A stretch of 64,000 nt of DNA from Odiellus spinosus (taxonomy: Eukaryota; Arthropoda; Arachnida; Opiliones; Phalangiidae): NCBI GenBank assembly GCA_963920705.1, contig OY987237.1, forward strand, positions 17,018,601 through 17,082,600, read 5' to 3'. Each line of letters starts with the position of its first letter. Position 1 is the first letter of the stretch. Positions 1 through 11,984 of the stretch are shown here, piece by piece. The translations under genes were made by a program, and so were the position numbers. The notes under the pieces were generated by a model. It ran no database searches, was not told where the DNA came from, and was given only the letters and a program-made list of their open reading frames with translations.

Positions 1-2743
1 AAAACGAGGCGTTGTGTGGAAAATTATATTTATTGAGGAGTTATTTTTATACAGTTTTTAGTTCCCTCGTATTCGCGACGCTAATTTTGCCACTATTCTT
101 TGAAAATGATATTATTTGAGGGGGATCTTTTAAAATATTTAAAAATAATTATATAAATTGAAATAACGGAGACTTATTTAAAATAAAGTAATATTCTAAA
201 ATGATTGGGGAGTCGGTAAGTACTATACAATTTAAAAACAATACCAAATGTATATTGTATAATACAATTAACACGTACATTTCATCAATAACGTCAGCTT
301 TTTTTCTTTTTCTAACATTTTTTTTTTTACAAATTAATAACGAACACAACGTAACAATTTAAATTTAACGATTTCACTTATATCATCATTAAAATCAATA
401 ATTTACGCTTCATTAATTTGACTAATTAATTTAAGCTCCGCGCTTTTAATTCTTAGTTATTAATTTTTATTTTACTGATATGACATGGGCTTTGATTTTA
501 AACATTTTTTTTCTCTTCGGAATACGATTAAGTCTCTTCTAATTACGCGGGAAAATTCCCGTACCAAGGTTGCCACGGTTCAGGAAAAAGTCAGGGAATT
601 TCAAATGAACCCAAAAAAGTCGGGGAATTTTAAGATATTTTAAAAAGTCACGGAATTTCAAGGTCTTTCGAGAAGCCAAGAAATTGCGATCATTATCCGC
701 GGAAAAGATTCTCAGCTGACGGCGTGTCAGTTCTATAGATTACAACAAAGATACGCCTGCAACAAAGTTTGACTTCCAACTTCTAGTATTTGAAAGCTTA
801 TATTAGGAAAAACCTTATTTGATAATACTAACGCGAATCGAGGTTAGTTTAGGGTTAAAATTGGTCGAATGTAACTTAATCGTATTCCGTTAAATGATAC
901 TAAAATGGTCCCTTCGAGAAAACGTTTTAAAAACTATTAGGTTAAACATTGTTTTGTACACGTACGCGGATAATAGGTTACTCGGATGACGTGGTCTACA
1001 ATTGTCGCGCGCGGGTCCCCGAAATAAATAAACTTTGACCCGGTATTCAAAAATAAAATTGATTAGAAATGGGTTATTCGTACTCGCTAATCATTGGTTC
1101 TCAGGCGAGCATTTTTTGCCCCTTATTGCCGCGACACTCGTCTTTGGTGCTCTAAGGGAAAGAGCGCCTGATTTAAGGGGAAAATGTAGTAGAGAGAGGA
1201 AATTGGTGAAACCCCTACACGGATGAGGGGAGAGGATTGAGGGGATGGGAATGGTTAATCAAACTTAGTTAGGCTTAGCCGAAATTTCACCATTTCTTTA
1301 AACTTTCGTGGACTTTTTCTAAAATTTCGCCGATTTGTTTACGAAATTATCTCGGTATAGTTAATTCGCGAACCCGGATGTCCAAATTTCCTAGAAAATA
1401 TCTTGGAAAAGTGTAGGTTTCATCGACTACGTATGACCACGAAAAATTCTGATCCTATCTAAGCCGCCATTTGGGGCTTAACTTAAAGAAATTAACTTTA
1501 TTTCGTAATGATATCATTCCATTACCCTTCAATTCCGTAGAGGTCGAGTCGCGTCGCGAATTCGGCCGTATCTCTGCCGCGAATAAAAATGACCAGCGTT
1601 GTTTTTCTAGGCGTCGTAGCTACCACGAATTTTATTCCCATTTCTATTTTTTCCGGGGAACTCTCGTCTAGGCTCGTTTTATTTCGTTCTATTTTTCCAT
1701 CTGGGATTTGAACTTAGATGAAAGCTCGACCTTCGCCGAAATAATCAGAGATTTTTCTCGAGTTTTGTTGGGAGGAGGGAGGGAGGAGATCTTGTAGTCT
1801 AGAAAGGATCCGTTTTCCTCTTTCTTCAGTCACTAATATTAGGACTTCTTTTCGGGTCAAATGTGGAAAAATGTAATAAACTAGCGTTTCATTATTAACG
1901 AAACGAAGAAATTTTGGAAGGTATATGACGCGTGCGCCTTGAAATCGTACGAAATTCCGCCATTTTCGCCTTTGAATCGAACCAACGAATAGGAGGAATT
2001 AAATTACGGCCAATTAAAAGACTTATTTAGGGAAAATGCTTCGAATTTTCGTTATGACGTCAATTATCGTAACCAAACTCAATCCTATAGCTCCGTGGCT
2101 TTTAATTTCTTAGGGGTGGCCCAATATTTTGACCTTAATTAATCCCTCTAAATCATAAAGGTACCGTATATAAATAAACTGAAAATTTAAAATCTTTTTT
2201 TATCATTTTCATAAATTTTTAAAAATAAACCGAAAATATTGAAAATGCGAGTTTTGTTTAAAGGAATGGGATCTCTTTTGAAACATCTTTTGTATTTCTC
2301 GAACAAAAGGGGATTAACAATGAAATATTTTGTCTTCGGGAGTCTTAATCCCATAGGGATTCGGTCGCGAATCAAAAGAGGAGAATAAAAATTCCCTATG
2401 GAAATTTGGAAGATATTTCGCTTTTATAACCTTAAAGAAACTTTGAAAAATATTTAGCTCGAATTATTATTTTATTTTTAAGATTTCCCCGGACGCCAAT
2501 TGGAAAAATAGACGAATTTTTCTATTTTTATAGCATTTTCTTACGAATATTTTTTTTTTTTTTTGATATTTCGGGGATGGTGAAATAATAATTGAACCGG
2601 AAAGGCTTACTCGCTTTGCCTTTTAGCGGAAAATGTTTTTTCCCCGTACGTTTTTTTATATATATATTTTTTCTTCCAAAAAACCTTGTATACGGTTGTC
2701 GCCGTAAAGAGTGGAAACTTGTAGAGATGGATTTTTCATCCTC
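1..2743. other. Gene-free AT-rich stretch left of the FGFRL1-like gene
   Basis: Only short unsupported reading frames on both strands. It holds one copy of the GTCAGGGAA repeat family (about 568-810) and T-rich runs near 2550 and 2750. No exon with usable splice sites was seen. Confidence 0.6.
568..810 (+). repeat. Repeat family 1 (GTCAGGGAA), 3'-truncated copy
   Basis: Begins with GGTTGCCACGG, has several GTC-GGGAATTT motifs, then a core CTCAGCTGACGGCGTGTCAG followed by a conserved AACAAAGATACGCC. The same core recurs near 7707 and 45271. Confidence 0.7.
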
Positions 2744-2749
2744 TTTATT
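2744..2749 (-). other. Polyadenylation signal of the FGFRL1-like gene
   Basis: An AATAAA on the minus strand lies about 34 bases after the TAG stop, followed by A-rich sequence on that strand. It fits a very short 3' UTR. Confidence 0.55.
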
Positions 2750-2782
2750 TTTTTTTTTTTTTGTTTTTATCTCTAGGTAGTC

Positions 2783-5700
2783 CTAGACGTTATCTCTAAG
2801 GAAGAAGCAATCGTATCTGTCTTTGGGCGAACAGTCGTGTAACTTGGCCACCACGGATCTTTCTTGGAAAATGGCTTCCGAATTGAAAAAGTGCGGCTTG
2901 TACGAAGACACGGTCGTCGTTTCGCAGAGCGAAGAAGGGTAAGCCAAACCACCGAATGAATCCGTCTCCGTGCTCGAACAACCTTACAAACGAACGAACG
3001 AAACGTCGCTTAGTTGGCTTTAGACGATTATTTTCGAGTTATTGAATTTTAAAAGGAGGGAAATAAGGAGAGCTTACCCAGAAATTCTTCTTTGGTGACG
3101 ATTCTAAAATTGGGAGGGGGGAAGGAACTGAAAGACGTTTGTTGCTCGACGGACTTGAGGGCGGGGCTTCCTCCGGAAGTCGCCGAGGGATGGGGATTGG
3201 TCCAAATTGTGGTGGTGCGTTCGCTGATTTCTCTGGCTCTTCTGGAGTGGCAGAGAATGGCTAGGGCCACGATGACCCCGACCAGGACGCCCACCGTGAT
3301 CGGGATTCCGATCATGACGGCGTCCGGTTGACCCGGTCGTAATACTACCGTTCGCTCCCAGTTCAAAATTCCCGCGTGTGGTCCTGGGGGCGAAGAACGA
3401 AACCGAAATGAAAACCAGCCTCAACTGGTACTCGAGAACGGGTCCTCCCCCAAAAACGGACCCCGAATATCTCGACATTTTATTTATCATTGTCTTATTT
3501 CAGTTTTAATGAGCAGTTTTTTTTAAGCATCCCTTTCTTCTTCCTTATCCTTAGGAAACTAAGACGTTCTCCGAGTAAATTCAACCGGTCGAGTTCTTCA
3601 AGCATCGACTCGGGATGAAGCTGGATGAAGACAACGTAACTCGGGTAATTACCTTAGGAGTTTATCAGGAGTTAATTACTTAACGCCTACGTTGGCGTTT
3701 TGCGGTTGAACCGCGTCATAGGCTTATATTGTAGACTAAGCCTACGTGGTTGCCCACAACCTACTTCTTACGTAATTATTACTGTTCGAATCTTGAAATC
3801 AGCTTTTCAAGATAATAATTATATTTTTCGGAATTATATTTACCGTTGACCCCCCCCCTTTGTTTTAATTTGACCTTTTTAAAAGCGGTTAAACGCGTTT
3901 TCAAAATAACTAGCGCGGTTTCAAGCTAAGTACCGGGTCTACATTCGGTTTTGTTTATATCTTTAACCGGGATACGTATCCAAGAAAATACCAAAAAACT
4001 TGAACTAAAAATGAAGTTGTAATACAAATCGTTGGAAGTCTAGAAACTAGGCTTCATTATGACTTTAATCGTAACTCGTATAAGAAGTAACGTTCGCGAA
4101 ACTTTCTCCAACAGCGAAATTGTTGTTCGGACGCTCGATAAATCTCGGGGAATGTTAGGCTTCGGCCTCAACGACTAGCTTTGATTAAGGTTGAATGGGC
4201 GGGGGGGGGAGGGGGCTCCCTAGTTAAGGACCAGTTCTAATTATCTTCCCTCTTCTAGCGCGCGTTCTTATTCCATCCCCCCCCACTTTCCCCCTCTCCA
4301 TCCCTACATCCTTTTCATACTGAACTTTTAGCTTAATTAACGGGTTAGTTTCTAACGTTCACTGTTTTTTTTTTTTTTTTTGTTTGAGAGCTAATTTACG
4401 ATAGAATTTTATTAGAAATACCTCTGGACTATACCTTAGGGCTTCGAGCTAAACTATCTCTACACTCTAATTCGGCGCGGTCTTAAGTTAGTCTTACTAA
4501 AAGTTTATAACCTTATTCTATAAAAGTAAACGTGGCTTAATACTATCAGCCAAAGTAAATGTACTGGTAGATTTTGGTTCTTAACCCCCTCTAACGGGCG
4601 TTCAAATAATGAACGGAGGAAGCGACACTTTGTAAAGAAAGCGGACGATGCTATTTTTATCTACACGTAATGAATCGTAATTGTTGAACGGCAATATAAT
4701 CTTAACAATGGATTAAGCCGATTTAGCTTTCACTATTTCGGGGGGGGGGGGGGTCTGAATCGAGGCTGAACGAAGGAATAAAATAATTCGTGCTCTATCA
4801 ATAGCGTAATCAGCGTCTCCTAGCCGCGATACCTAGTTTAGATTCCCAAAATCAATGGCGTCACCCGAGCCTTTAAAAAATATTTTCCAATCGTAATATT
4901 AAAAGAATTGGGTGGCGTTTGACCTCGGCCCCGTCAAACTCCGGCCCCTATACTTTTCAACTTGTTGAAGGCTGAAATAACACCTATTTTATTAGCAAAC
5001 TAATTTCATCGCGCCTCTAGCTTTCAATAAAGGGCGAGGGGGGGGGGGGGTTGTACGTTGTCACGTTAGAATGTGTCCCTTATCCATTGTTCAGGGTGCT
5101 TTGGCCTTGGATGACCAAGGATCCGTTCCTAATCGATAAAGCGAGATCCTTGTCCCACGAACTTCGATGACTAGATAGATCAGGAGGGAGTATAGAACCG
5201 AAAAAAGCCAACTAGTTGCCCCCCCCCCCCCCCGTGACCCCGTCCACTAAGACTAACTGACCGACGAAATAAGACCAACGAAAAGAAGGAAAAAAAAAAA
5301 AAATCACCAATGGAAGATTGATTTTTTTCTTTTCTTTTACTGTGGTCTCGCGTGTGTTTCTAGTCTTCGCTAGTCTTCGCGTCACGTTTCGTGGTTTCCC
5401 AAGTTCTTTCGTCGATGTATTTTCATTTGGCTTTTATTTAGCTTCATCCCCGAGCTTTATATCTTCCTACAAACGTACATCACGTCGAGGCGCTTAATGG
5501 ATGGGTTTTTTGTTACGAATAGGATCTTGTTGATGAATATTAAAATCCTTCCCCTTTTGTTCGCTATAAGAATTGTTTTGGGGTTGGGGTGGGGGGGGGG
5601 GCGTCTTACTCGGGACTGTTCCAAGAAAAAAAGGTAATGGGATAGTTGGAGCTAAAAATTGAACAGCTTTTAAATTCTTTTTCGTAATCACCCGATGCCA

Positions 5701-8700
5701 AAACGAGTAGACGATTTAAATATGGATTCTAGTCATTCTTGTTAAATCTGGAATGACCTAAACTTCTTCCAATCTTCGTTTTCGCGCGGTCTTTCGAGTA
5801 AAAGTACTTATTCCGGATCGAAAATGATCGTTAATTACGTTCCAGTTACGCCCCCTCGTAGTTCTATTACGTTTAATCGTAAGTTCAAAAGTGACTTACT
5901 GCGCATGACGGTGAGAAAAGCGCCTCGGTAACTGTATCCCAAACTGTTGGCGCCGACGCAGATGTATTTGCCGGAATCCGACTCCCTGGCTTCGCGAATG
6001 TACAACTTGTTTAAGAAAGAACCGTCGGGTTTCGATAAGACTCTAGACGATTTAAGGAAGCGGAAAGGTTCCCCTTGAACTATGATGACCCTTTGGCGCT
6101 GCTTGTTCGAATCGCCCCTCTTCGATCCCTCGGACGAAGCTTCCTTCAGAGACGCCAACTCCTTAGCCTCTAGTTTCTTTAGCCACTACGAAACGAAAAT
6201 TCAACCTTATTTAAATTAAGAATACGCGGGGAAGATATTAAATTTAAGGTAGATAGGAAAATATGCCAGGGAAAGTCCTAACGCGTTGTTTACTTTTACG
6301 GACAGGGTTCGTACGCGACCTGGAATAGTCAGGGAATTTGGAAATTGGCCCAAAAAGTCAGGGAATTTGGAAATTGGCCCAAAAAGTCAGGGAATTTGGA
6401 AATTGGCCCAAAAAGTCAGGGAATTTGGAAATTGGCCCAAAAAGTCAGGGAATTTGGAAATTGGCCCAAAAAGTCAGGGAATTTGGAAAGTGGCCCCAAA
6501 GGTCAGGGAAAAGTCAGGGAATTCGATAATTGGCCCAAATGGTCAGAGAAGATAAATATTTTGGTTCCGTATCAAGGAACCAATCAGTCGTAAAGTAATT
6601 ATTATAAAACTGAAAATATTTGCCTAAAGATTCGAGTTGTTTCTCATATTCCGAGTAAACTATCGGCTGACCCCGATGTCAAATAAAATGTGGGAATTGC
6701 CAGCGGCTCGCTCGTAAGAATATATTCGTGAAAAAGTATTAAAATTGGTCAGGGAAATTATTTAGAAATGGTCAGGGAAAACCTGAAAAAGTCAAGGAGA
6801 TTAACTTCCAAAATTTTGTACGAACCCTGTTTGATATCGTATATGGGATTAAACCTAGATTAATCTGACGTAAACTTTAATAACGAAAACCCCCTATCCT
6901 GAAAAAAGTTTCATTTCTCGGCTGTTTGGGAAAAATTGTCCGTGAAATTGAAATTAAATAATAGCATTAGGAAGTATTATTTAAGGAAAGTAAATTTAGC
7001 TTTGTGTTGTCTCGGCGTCATCGACTTCGGGCGAGTTCTTTCATTCCTCGGAGGAACTCTTCCTCGGAATTTCTTTAGCTTCCTCCCCTAATTAAGTTTT
7101 AACGTTTAATCCGATTATTCCCTTAATCTTAATCGCAATCGCTCGCTCTCTTTCTCGTACCTATACGATGGAACTAGAAAGCGCCTAAATTAATCTCGAC
7201 ACCCCGGGCCAATCCATGGGTAAACTACAAAATCTTCTTTTTTGTTCGAGGTACTCCCTTCGTCTACGCGTTAGAAAGGACCAATTAACGAGAGAGAGAG
7301 AATAAATTCAATTTTAGTTAATCTTGTTCCGAGTAGTGGTGGGAATCTCCAATAAATAAGGGCTTAGTATAGAGGGTCGTTTAAGAATTTTTAACTTTTT
7401 AAAGGGAAATTAGACTCCGAAGTGAACAAACTTTATCAATACATTTATAAATAATTTACGCTAATTACGCGGACAAAATAGAGACCCTTGAAAATGCCCT
7501 AACCCCTCACCTCGGGGTCAAACTCGTAAATGAACTGGAAATAAAAATTATTAGACTGGGTTGGCACGTCTTAGGGAAATTATAGGGTTGCCACGGGTCA
7601 GGGAAAAGTCGGGGAAATTTGAAAATGAACCAAAAAAGGTCAGGGAATTTTAAGATCTTTCGAGAAGCCAGGAAATCGCGATCATTATATCCTCGGAAAA
7701 GATTCTCAGCTGACGGCGTGTCAGTTCTATAGATTAGAACAAAGATACGCCTGCAAATGTTAATATTTATTTTTAAATAATAAAAAAAAAATAAAAGCTT
7801 AAAAATAGTGTAGTATTAGCTGAAACGGTCAGGGAAAAACCTGGAAAAGTTCGGGAATTTGTATCTGAAATAAACTGTGGCAACCCTGTTAGAGAATTTG
7901 TATCTGAAATAAACTGTGGCAACCCTGTTAGAGAATTTGTATCTGAAATAAACTGTGGCAACCCTGTTAGAGAATTTGTATCTGAAATAAACTGTGGCAA
8001 CCCTGTTAGAGAAATCATGACTTAATATTCTTCAAATTATACTTTATGATTTGGGTTTACTCGTAAGATTTTTCGTCGAAACTTTATCTTCCTTGTAAAA
8101 AAGTATTAACTTATTTTTTGAATATTTCATTACGGGAAAAATTTAAGCGGGGAAGTTTTGGAGCTGCCGCGAATATTAAAATTCCTTAGCGGGGATTCTT
8201 CCGGGTTAAAACGGCGACGTGATGGCCCTAAATTTGATTTTATTACCCTATAAATTTGGCCCAAAAGCGGCGCTGAAGTAAGCTTACTTTAGTCGAAATA
8301 AACCTAATGGACGAGAAATAACTACGTTACGATCAAGCCCCGAAAGTTCCTCCCGGCCTTTTAAGCTCCAACAACTCTTAAAATGAACTTAGAGAGTCCT
8401 TTTAAAGTTAAATTGTATAAAATTAAGCCCGAGTCGTTGAAAAGAGCTTAAAAATGGCTTGACTTTGCTCCTATATAGGAAACTTCTTTAACTTCCGTAT
8501 CGGCTGTTCGTTTTAAAGAGGAATTAACCGCTATTCAATTAAAGCGAAAGCTATTTTTACAATCGATTTAAGGTAAAACGAAGGTTACGAATCCCTATCT
8601 CGTTTATAAAAAGAGAGATTTAGCTTCGAATGCCGCGTGGATTAATTAAAAGGCGCTATTAATTAATCCACGGATGACGTCTATCTTGGAAGAGGAGAGT

Positions 8701-11700
8701 TAGTGACTCGGCCACGGACATCCCACTAATTAGTTAGTTAACGCGAAATTAACTCGAAGCGTTTATCAGGGCTAATCCCCCGGCGATTCTCGGCTTGAGT
8801 TTCGGCTCATCCGCTCAACAGAGACGAGATATACCCGCGATTATCGTTTCTTTATTCCCTAAAAGTAAGCGACGCGTTAAGTTTTTTGTAAATAAAAACG
8901 GAACTCCTTTAAAATCAGAGTCTAATTCTAGAGAATTCAACGTTAATAGTTATTTTTGTCGCGATCAGTCGTTATCAAAAAGGGGGGTAACTTATCTCTG
9001 ACTGGAAACGCTCAATTTCTCATTACGAGGGAAATAGCTAGACGAAACCCGTTAGGGACTTGGAGGTTAAGCCGGCAGTTTACCGAAAGGGAGTGTCCTT
9101 AGCGCGCCGGAAATTGATACTTCTCCAGTTTCTCTTTAAAGGTAAACAATAAGAGCCCCGAAACATCCCAACCGAGGGCAATTTGGGCCCACTTCCATTT
9201 CGCGAATGGATTTGTACGTACATTTTGAATTTCGATAAGAATCTCCTTCGGATGATTTATTGAACGTAATAGGATTTAGTTTAATCGCTCGGAAAAGGCT
9301 TCAAATTGCTTACGAATAATATAAAATCTGTTTGGCGAGCGATACAACCTAGGCTTCGTCGAATCTAGTAGTAGTAATTAAGCTTCCTCTAACGGCCAAA
9401 CACTGCCGATTCTCTACGTTCAAATCGGCTTTTGTTTTACTTCCCATCCCGTATATCGTCAAATTTTACTGGCATCGCGGTAAAAATAGTTTGTGACATC
9501 GAAAGAGCTATGATCTATTTGAGCGGGCCTACGGGAAAATTTGTCTAAAAGGTCAAGGAAAAGTTAGGGAATTTGACAATTAGTTTAAATGCTAAGGGGA
9601 AAAGCCTGGGAATTTGGGAATTGGTTTAAAGGGTCGGGGAAAAGGTCAGGGAATTTGACAATTAGTTTAAATGCTAAGGGGAAAAGGCAGGGAATTTGGG
9701 AATTGGTTTAAAAGGTCAAGGAAAAGTCCGGGAATTTGAAAATTAGTTGTCTATATGTCGAAAGCGTGTTTTATAATCTGATCGCGAATGTACGTTTCAA
9801 ACAAACACTATAGTTAAGGTTTATTAGTGACCTTTATGTGCGGAGGTATTTCGCTTCTGACTCTGCATTGAAATGTGGCCGAGGAACCGTACTCCACCGT
9901 CGTGTTTAGCGGGTGATATCCGGTCACCTCGGGCTTCGTTCCGTCTGCAACGACAAATAAACGAAAATATAACTGACCAATTTTATCATATCGCGAGAAA
10001 GATTCCTTTAAAGGGACAATGAAACCTAAAAATAAACGTAATCAAATAGGCTTAGCTGGATTATAAGGGTATAATGACTAGCTCCCAATGACGCGTTACA
10101 TAAAACGGACTCACCAATGACCTCTAAGACGAAGCTGGTGCTGATAGAACCGTAGGGGTTCCGCAGAACGCAGGTGTAATTGCCACTGTCTGATCTCCGT
10201 AGTTTTTCCAATTGTATGAACCATTTCTTCCTAATAAGTCGCGTCGAAATTTTGGAGTTTCGAGTTTCGTTAGCCTCGTGGCTATTGGAAGGCGAATCGG
10301 GGACCCGAGCTGGGCCGGGGGCCGAAGATTTTAGGCGAACTCCGTTTTTTAGCCAAAATATTTTGGGAGCGGGATCGCCCGTGCCCGCGCATTTCAGACG
10401 GACCGAACCTCCGGTTGAGCTCTGAATGACGCTGCCGTTGAAGCTCGTTACGAACGTGAACCTAGGCGGACCTAAGGACCAAAAATAGTAAAACGAACAA
10501 TTATGACGTCACGCGTCTCTCGTTGGTAGAAAGTTCCGCCTCTCTAATTACTCGTTAAAGATTAAACGAAACTCACCTCCCGAATCCGCCACTTCGGCGA
10601 ATTCTTCGCCATCCGTTTGGTTGGAACTGTAGTCGTACGAATCGCTTTCGTCTAAAAAGAAATAAGTATCCCTTTCAATATAATACATTTTTGAGGATAG
10701 GGATCAATTTTAACACTACGCTTCTAGTTTTCGCCAGTCAATCTTAATCGATTTGAAACGTTTACGATCGATCCAATATTCGAATCGCCAGAAATCGTTT
10801 TAAGCGTCACGCCCGTTATATAAATCGATTTACGGTAGCTTCGTCTATCGGTTCAGTCGAAACCCCGAAACGGTTTCGAGAAATCGAATCGATTCGAGAA
10901 AAGAATCCAGGGAAATGTTTCGAAGCGGTTCAAATCGATTCCAATGCTTAGTACGAACGCGGCTATAATATCGGGGCTTTCTCGGACTAATAGAAAAAAA
11001 CGCGTACGCGTGACGTCTAAACGAGTAGTTAAAATGAATCCTTTCTTTCTTCGCGTACGGCGATGCCCTTGTAAATAACGAGAACGACTACATTTCCGAT
11101 AAAAAAGAAAAAAGGTTAAATAAACCTGCCCTAAATGACAAATAGAAAGAAGCCCGGCTAATGTCTCGCAGTTTCACCGAGACATTACGAGAGGAGAAAA
11201 GGAGAGTTAGATAAAAAAAAAAAAAAGAGACCAATAAGAGGTCTATATCGAGCCTACAGATCGGATATGTTTAAAGAATAGCCTTAGAAACCAACGTCCA
11301 AAAGAGAAGCCGGTGTACGCGCCGTTGCCAAGAGAATGAGAGCGAGAAAAAGAGCGGAAAAGGGAGAATGAAACCGAACAGAGAGTGATTTTTGATCGAT
11401 TCCTTATATAGATTAAATCCAATCCAGCTATGTCTATTTTGATGGCAAGTTTTCAATTGATTTTCTAGTGCTAATATTCGTCTGTAAATTTTGTTTATCG
11501 TTGTATTAAACTCGAAGGAATCGATAAAAAAAAACTCGGTCTTTGTTAAGTTTCACTCTCCCTTTAACGAACCGCGCCGCCACGAAAAATCGAGATAATC
11601 GATGGGGGTTGTATACTGACCGATGACCAAAAGGAAGACTCGTATTTGCACGCTTCCGAAGCCGTTGACTGCCCGGCACGTGTAGTGACCGGTGTCCGAA

Positions 11701-11984
11701 GACGTCACTCTTCTAATCCTCAGGGAACCGGACGGGGTCAGTCGATATTTGCCCACCTCGCTCAGGGGCCGGTCGCCCTCGAACCACTCTAAGAATAAGG
11801 TGGCCGGATCGGCCCGCACCGGACACGGCAAGACCGCGTCCTGGCCCGATGATACGACCTTGCGCAAGTCATTGGTCGGTAGACGAAGACGAGGCGGCCC
11901 GTAAGCGACGGCCAAGAGATGGTCCGCGAGCAACCAGGACCCGACGAAACGCAGCCAGACTATCCGGAACGAGATCTTTCGCAT
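2783..11984 (-). CDS. FGFRL1: FGFRL1-like receptor (fibroblast growth factor receptor-like 1), complete, 7 exons
   Basis: Coding exons in transcript order: 11984-11621, 10651-10577, 10471-10115, 9944-9832, 6185-5900, 3383-3078, 2982-2783. All splice phases agree, giving 566 residues (human FGFRL1 is 504). Seen: signal peptide about 1-28; Ig1 with C54, W67, C103 ending in a NGFGS motif; an acidic linker (122-146) on its own 75-bp exon; Ig2 with C174 and C247; Ig3 with C292, W304 and C379, containing KPDGS-LNKL and DSGKYIC-GAN-LGYS blocks; a membrane span at about 420-443 preceded by an IGIP motif; then a tail of about 120 residues with no kinase. This order and the Ig3 and juxtamembrane signatures are those of FGFRL1, a membrane FGF-binding decoy or adhesion receptor lacking a kinase. 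The tail ends with YDCF (557-560), a YxxPhi-type sorting motif, and lacks the histidine-rich stretch of vertebrate FGFRL1. The start is the first ATG before the signal peptide. Exon 4 uses a poor donor (GTCACT). Identity is strong; ligand binding is inferred. Confidence 0.92.
4500..4660 (-). repeat. Repeat family 5 fragment
   Basis: TATAAAAGTAAACGTGGC, TTAATACTATCAGCCAAAGT, then an inverted GAGGAAGCGACACTTTG. A deleted copy in an intron of the FGFRL1-like gene. Confidence 0.5.
6302..6830 (+). mobile_element. Repeat family 1 element with 13-bp terminal inverted repeats
   Basis: Left end ACAGGGTTCGTAC (6302-6314) and right end GTACGAACCCTGT (6818-6830) are exact inverted repeats. The interior is made of GTCAGGGAA motifs, including the 29-bp array below. 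No transposase. It lies in intron 4 of the FGFRL1-like gene. No convincing target duplication seen. Confidence 0.7.
6328..6550 (+). repeat. 29-bp tandem array
   Basis: About six consecutive units beginning GTCAGGGAATTTGGAAATTG, then degenerate copies. The three overlapping reading frames here only reflect a unit length that is not a multiple of three. Confidence 0.95.
7584..8010 (+). mobile_element. Repeat family 1 element with GGGTTGCCAC/GTGGCAACCC ends
   Basis: The left end GGGTTGCCACGG is matched by GTGGCAACCC at the right. The interior shares the GTCAGGGAA motifs and the CTGACGGCGTGTCAG core with the copies at 568 and 45116. The right end is amplified as a 39-bp tandem array. Confidence 0.7.
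7855..8010 (+). repeat. 39-bp tandem array, four units
   Basis: Four near-identical 39-bp units, each starting GAATTTGTATCTGAAATAAA and including GTGGCAACCC, so the right terminus of the element itself has been duplicated in tandem. Confidence 0.95.
9535..9750 (+). repeat. Repeat family 1 copy with a duplicated unit of roughly 100 bp
   Basis: Two successive copies containing GGGAATTTGACAATTAG, AAATGCTAAGGGGAAAAG and GGGAATTGGTTTAAA. In intron 4 of the FGFRL1-like gene. Confidence 0.75.
10740..10960 (+). repeat. Repeat family 2 (AATCGATT-rich) copy
   Basis: Contains TTAATCGATTTGAAACG, TAGCTTCGTCTATCGGTT, CGGTTTCGAGAAATCGAATC and ends near TAGTACGAACG, the order seen in the copies at 47890 and 53040. 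It lies in intron 1 of the FGFRL1-like gene. Confidence 0.7.

Noticed and set aside
6286..6593. Three overlapping plus-strand frames with repeated GNWPKKSGN-type peptides
   Set aside because: Produced by the 29-bp tandem array inside a repeat element.
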